From assembly GCA_000719695.1 (NCBI GenBank), contig JOHN01000015.1:62001-126000 (forward strand): a stretch of 64,000 nucleotides of DNA, written 5' to 3'. The notes under the pieces are model-generated. The model made no database searches and had not been told where the DNA came from. It saw nothing but the letters and a program-made list of their open reading frames with translations. Shown in pieces: positions 61,349 through 64,000 of the stretch (position 1 is the first letter of the stretch; each line of letters opens with the position of its first letter). This stretch comes from Streptomyces sp. NRRL F-6131. Lineage in GTDB: Bacteria; Actinomycetota; Actinomycetes; Streptomycetales; Streptomycetaceae. The position numbers and the translations under genes were made by a program.

Positions 61349-62425
61349 ATGGCCCTCTCTCCGCGCGTCCCCGAGCTCGGTGCGCTGGAGCTGCTGCTCG
61401 CGGTGGCCCGGCTCGGCAGTGTCGGCCGGGCGGCCGCCGAACTCGGGGTGAGCCAGCCGACCGCGAGCGCCCGGATCAAGGGCATGGAGCGGCAGATCGG
61501 CGTGCCGCTGCTGGAGCGCTCGCCCCGAGGCTCCCGGCCCACCGAGGCGGGCCGGCTCGTGGTCGAGTGGGCCCGGCAGGTGGTGGAGGCGGCCCAGGCG
61601 CTGGACGCGGGGATCGACGCGCTGCGCGAGCGCCGGGACGCCCGGCTGACCGTGGTGGCCAGTCTGACCGTCGCCGAGTACCTGATGCCGGGCTGGCTGC
61701 TGGCGCTGCACGCGACCAGTCCGGGGACGGCGGTGACGCTGCGCACCGCGAACTCGGCGGACGTGGCCGGGCACGTGCTGGCCGGCGACGCCGACCTCGG
61801 CTTCGTCGAGGGGCCGCTGCCGCCGGCCGGGCTGTCGGGGGCGGTGGTGGCGGCGGACCGGCTGGTGGTCGTGGTGGCGCCGGACCACCCGTGGGCGCGG
61901 CGCCGCTCGCCGCTGTCCGGGAAGGAGCTGGCGAGCACCCCGCTCGTGCTGCGCGAGCCGGGGTCGGGGACGCGGGAGGTCCTGGAGATGGCGCTGGCAC
62001 CGTACGGCGGCGCCGTGGCGCCCCGGCTGGAGCTGGCCTCGTCGACGGCGTTGAAGGCGGCGGCGATGACCGGCGCCGGGCCGGTCTGCCTGAGCGAGCT
62101 GGCGGTGGTCGAGGAGCTGGCGACCCGGCGGCTGGTGGCGGTCGAGCTGGCGGCGGAGCTGGACCTGCGGCGGCCGCTGCGGGCGGTCTGGCCGTCGGGG
62201 CAGCGGCCCACCGGCCCGGCCCGGGAGCTGCTGGCGCTGACCCGGCGGACGGCCGGGACCCATCAGGCGCGGATGGCCCAGGCCCGGTCCCTCCCGCCGC
62301 GGACGGCCCGGGAGCCCGCCGGGACGTCCGGTTCCGCCGGCGCCGGCGGAACCGCCGCGGGGACGGCCGCGCGCGGCGAGCGGGCCGTGTTGCGGGCCCG
62401 CCCCGATCGTTCACGCAAAAGTTGA
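61349..62425 (+). CDS. LysR-family transcriptional regulator
   Basis: 358 residues; 290-310 is typical, the excess being a 55-residue Arg/Ala/Gly-rich tail. N-terminal HTH (about 8-65): LELLLAVARLGSVGRAAAELGVSQPTASARIKGMERQIGVPLLERS in pieces, textbook LysR. The effector domain (95-300) has RTANSADVAGHVLAGDADLGFVEG-type subdomain sequence. Leaderless start is likely: -10 TAGCCT ends 6 nt before ATG and no ribosome site is present. Its probable target is the divergent TDT transporter. Confidence 0.9.
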   Translation: MALSPRVPELGALELLLAVARLGSVGRAAAELGVSQPTASARIKGMERQIGVPLLERSPRGSRPTEAGRLVVEWARQVVEAAQALDAGIDALRERRDARLTVVASLTVAEYLMPGWLLALHATSPGTAVTLRTANSADVAGHVLAGDADLGFVEGPLPPAGLSGAVVAADRLVVVVAPDHPWARRRSPLSGKELASTPLVLREPGSGTREVLEMALAPYGGAVAPRLELASSTALKAAAMTGAGPVCLSELAVVEELATRRLVAVELAAELDLRRPLRAVWPSGQRPTGPARELLALTRRTAGTHQARMAQARSLPPRTAREPAGTSGSAGAGGTAAGTAARGERAVLRARPDRSRKS

Positions 62426-62441
62426 GCGGAATAGACTCAAC
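62421..62441 (+). promoter_or_regulatory. HAIR operator upstream of clpB
   Basis: GTTGAGC-N7-ACTCAAC (62421-62427 / 62435-62441), a close match to the HspR consensus CTTGAGT-N7-ACTCAAG, 55 bp before the clpB start and overlapping the 3' end of the LysR gene by 5 bp. Puts clpB in the HspR regulon with the dnaK operon. Confidence 0.9.
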
Positions 62442-62496
62442 TTAGTGCATGCTGTAGGGAGTAGACACCAGCTCGACGAGGGAGGACCCCCCAGCA

Positions 62497-64000
<1,504 letters not shown>

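Overview
The window is high-GC actinobacterial chromosome of Streptomycetaceae type (Streptomyces or Kitasatospora). The evidence is the very high third-position GC, frequent GTG starts, several leaderless transcripts, a dnaK-grpE-dnaJ-hspR operon with HAIR operators, an HbpS/SenS/SenR haem-sensing module, a LAxTG-anchored surface protein and many TipAL-like MerR and SigE-type regulators. It reads as core or near-core chromosome. I see no insertion sequence, integrase, CRISPR array or plasmid function. Two tRNA genes (Ser-UGA at about 15.3 kb, Gly-CCC at about 43.8 kb) lie in ordinary housekeeping surroundings.

Layout. 0-8.8 kb: the 3' part of a large PAS/pseudo-histidine-kinase/double-receiver protein, an acyl-CoA ligase, a tiny zinc-ribbon protein, a secreted DUF1906 protein, an EamA exporter and a PNPOx-family flavoenzyme. 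9-15.4 kb: a small secreted protein, a GlcD-like flavin oxidase, an MFS exporter behind a MerR regulator (both with 19-bp-spacer promoters), a phage-like amidase and tRNA-Ser. 15.4-27 kb: an HtrA protease, a TPP riboswitch controlling the thiamine-precursor transporter CytX, a glycerophosphodiesterase, an anti-sigma-like ATPase, a SEC-C/DUF5926 protein, a candidate short RNA, a primase/polymerase-like protein, a degenerate SpoIIE-type phosphatase and an Xaa-Pro aminopeptidase.

27-37 kb is mainly cell-surface and regulatory. A SigE-type sigma factor is translationally coupled to a membrane protein that looks like its anti-sigma factor, and next to it is a secreted protein sharing the same ectodomain. 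A GlxA/AraC regulator, a TipAL-like MerR regulator divergent from an aquaporin, a polytopic glycosyltransferase-like protein and a sortase-anchored Thr/Pro-rich protein follow. 37-46 kb: redox enzymes, a YunG-like protein, hbpS divergent from senS-senR, a TetR regulator with a clear operator and a long structured leader, tRNA-Gly, dCTP deaminase and an AlaX-type editing protein. 46-56 kb: a Yip1 membrane protein, a sugar nucleotidyltransferase, a membrane Fe-S oxidoreductase and the dnaK operon. The window ends inside clpB, which has its own HAIR site, so HspR probably controls both chaperone loci.

The most unusual part is 55.6-59.6 kb. Two paralogous regulators (TrmB/PLD-like sensor plus LuxR-type HTH) flank a 78-residue secreted peptide carrying three DWGW motifs and a nucleoside-deoxyribosyltransferase-like enzyme. 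The 476-bp region between peptide and enzyme holds three copies of the same 31-bp dyad (TGTCAT-N19-ATGACA with a shared CTGC core). I read this as a candidate undescribed peptide-associated regulatory cassette. The structural observations are direct; the system-level function is inference.
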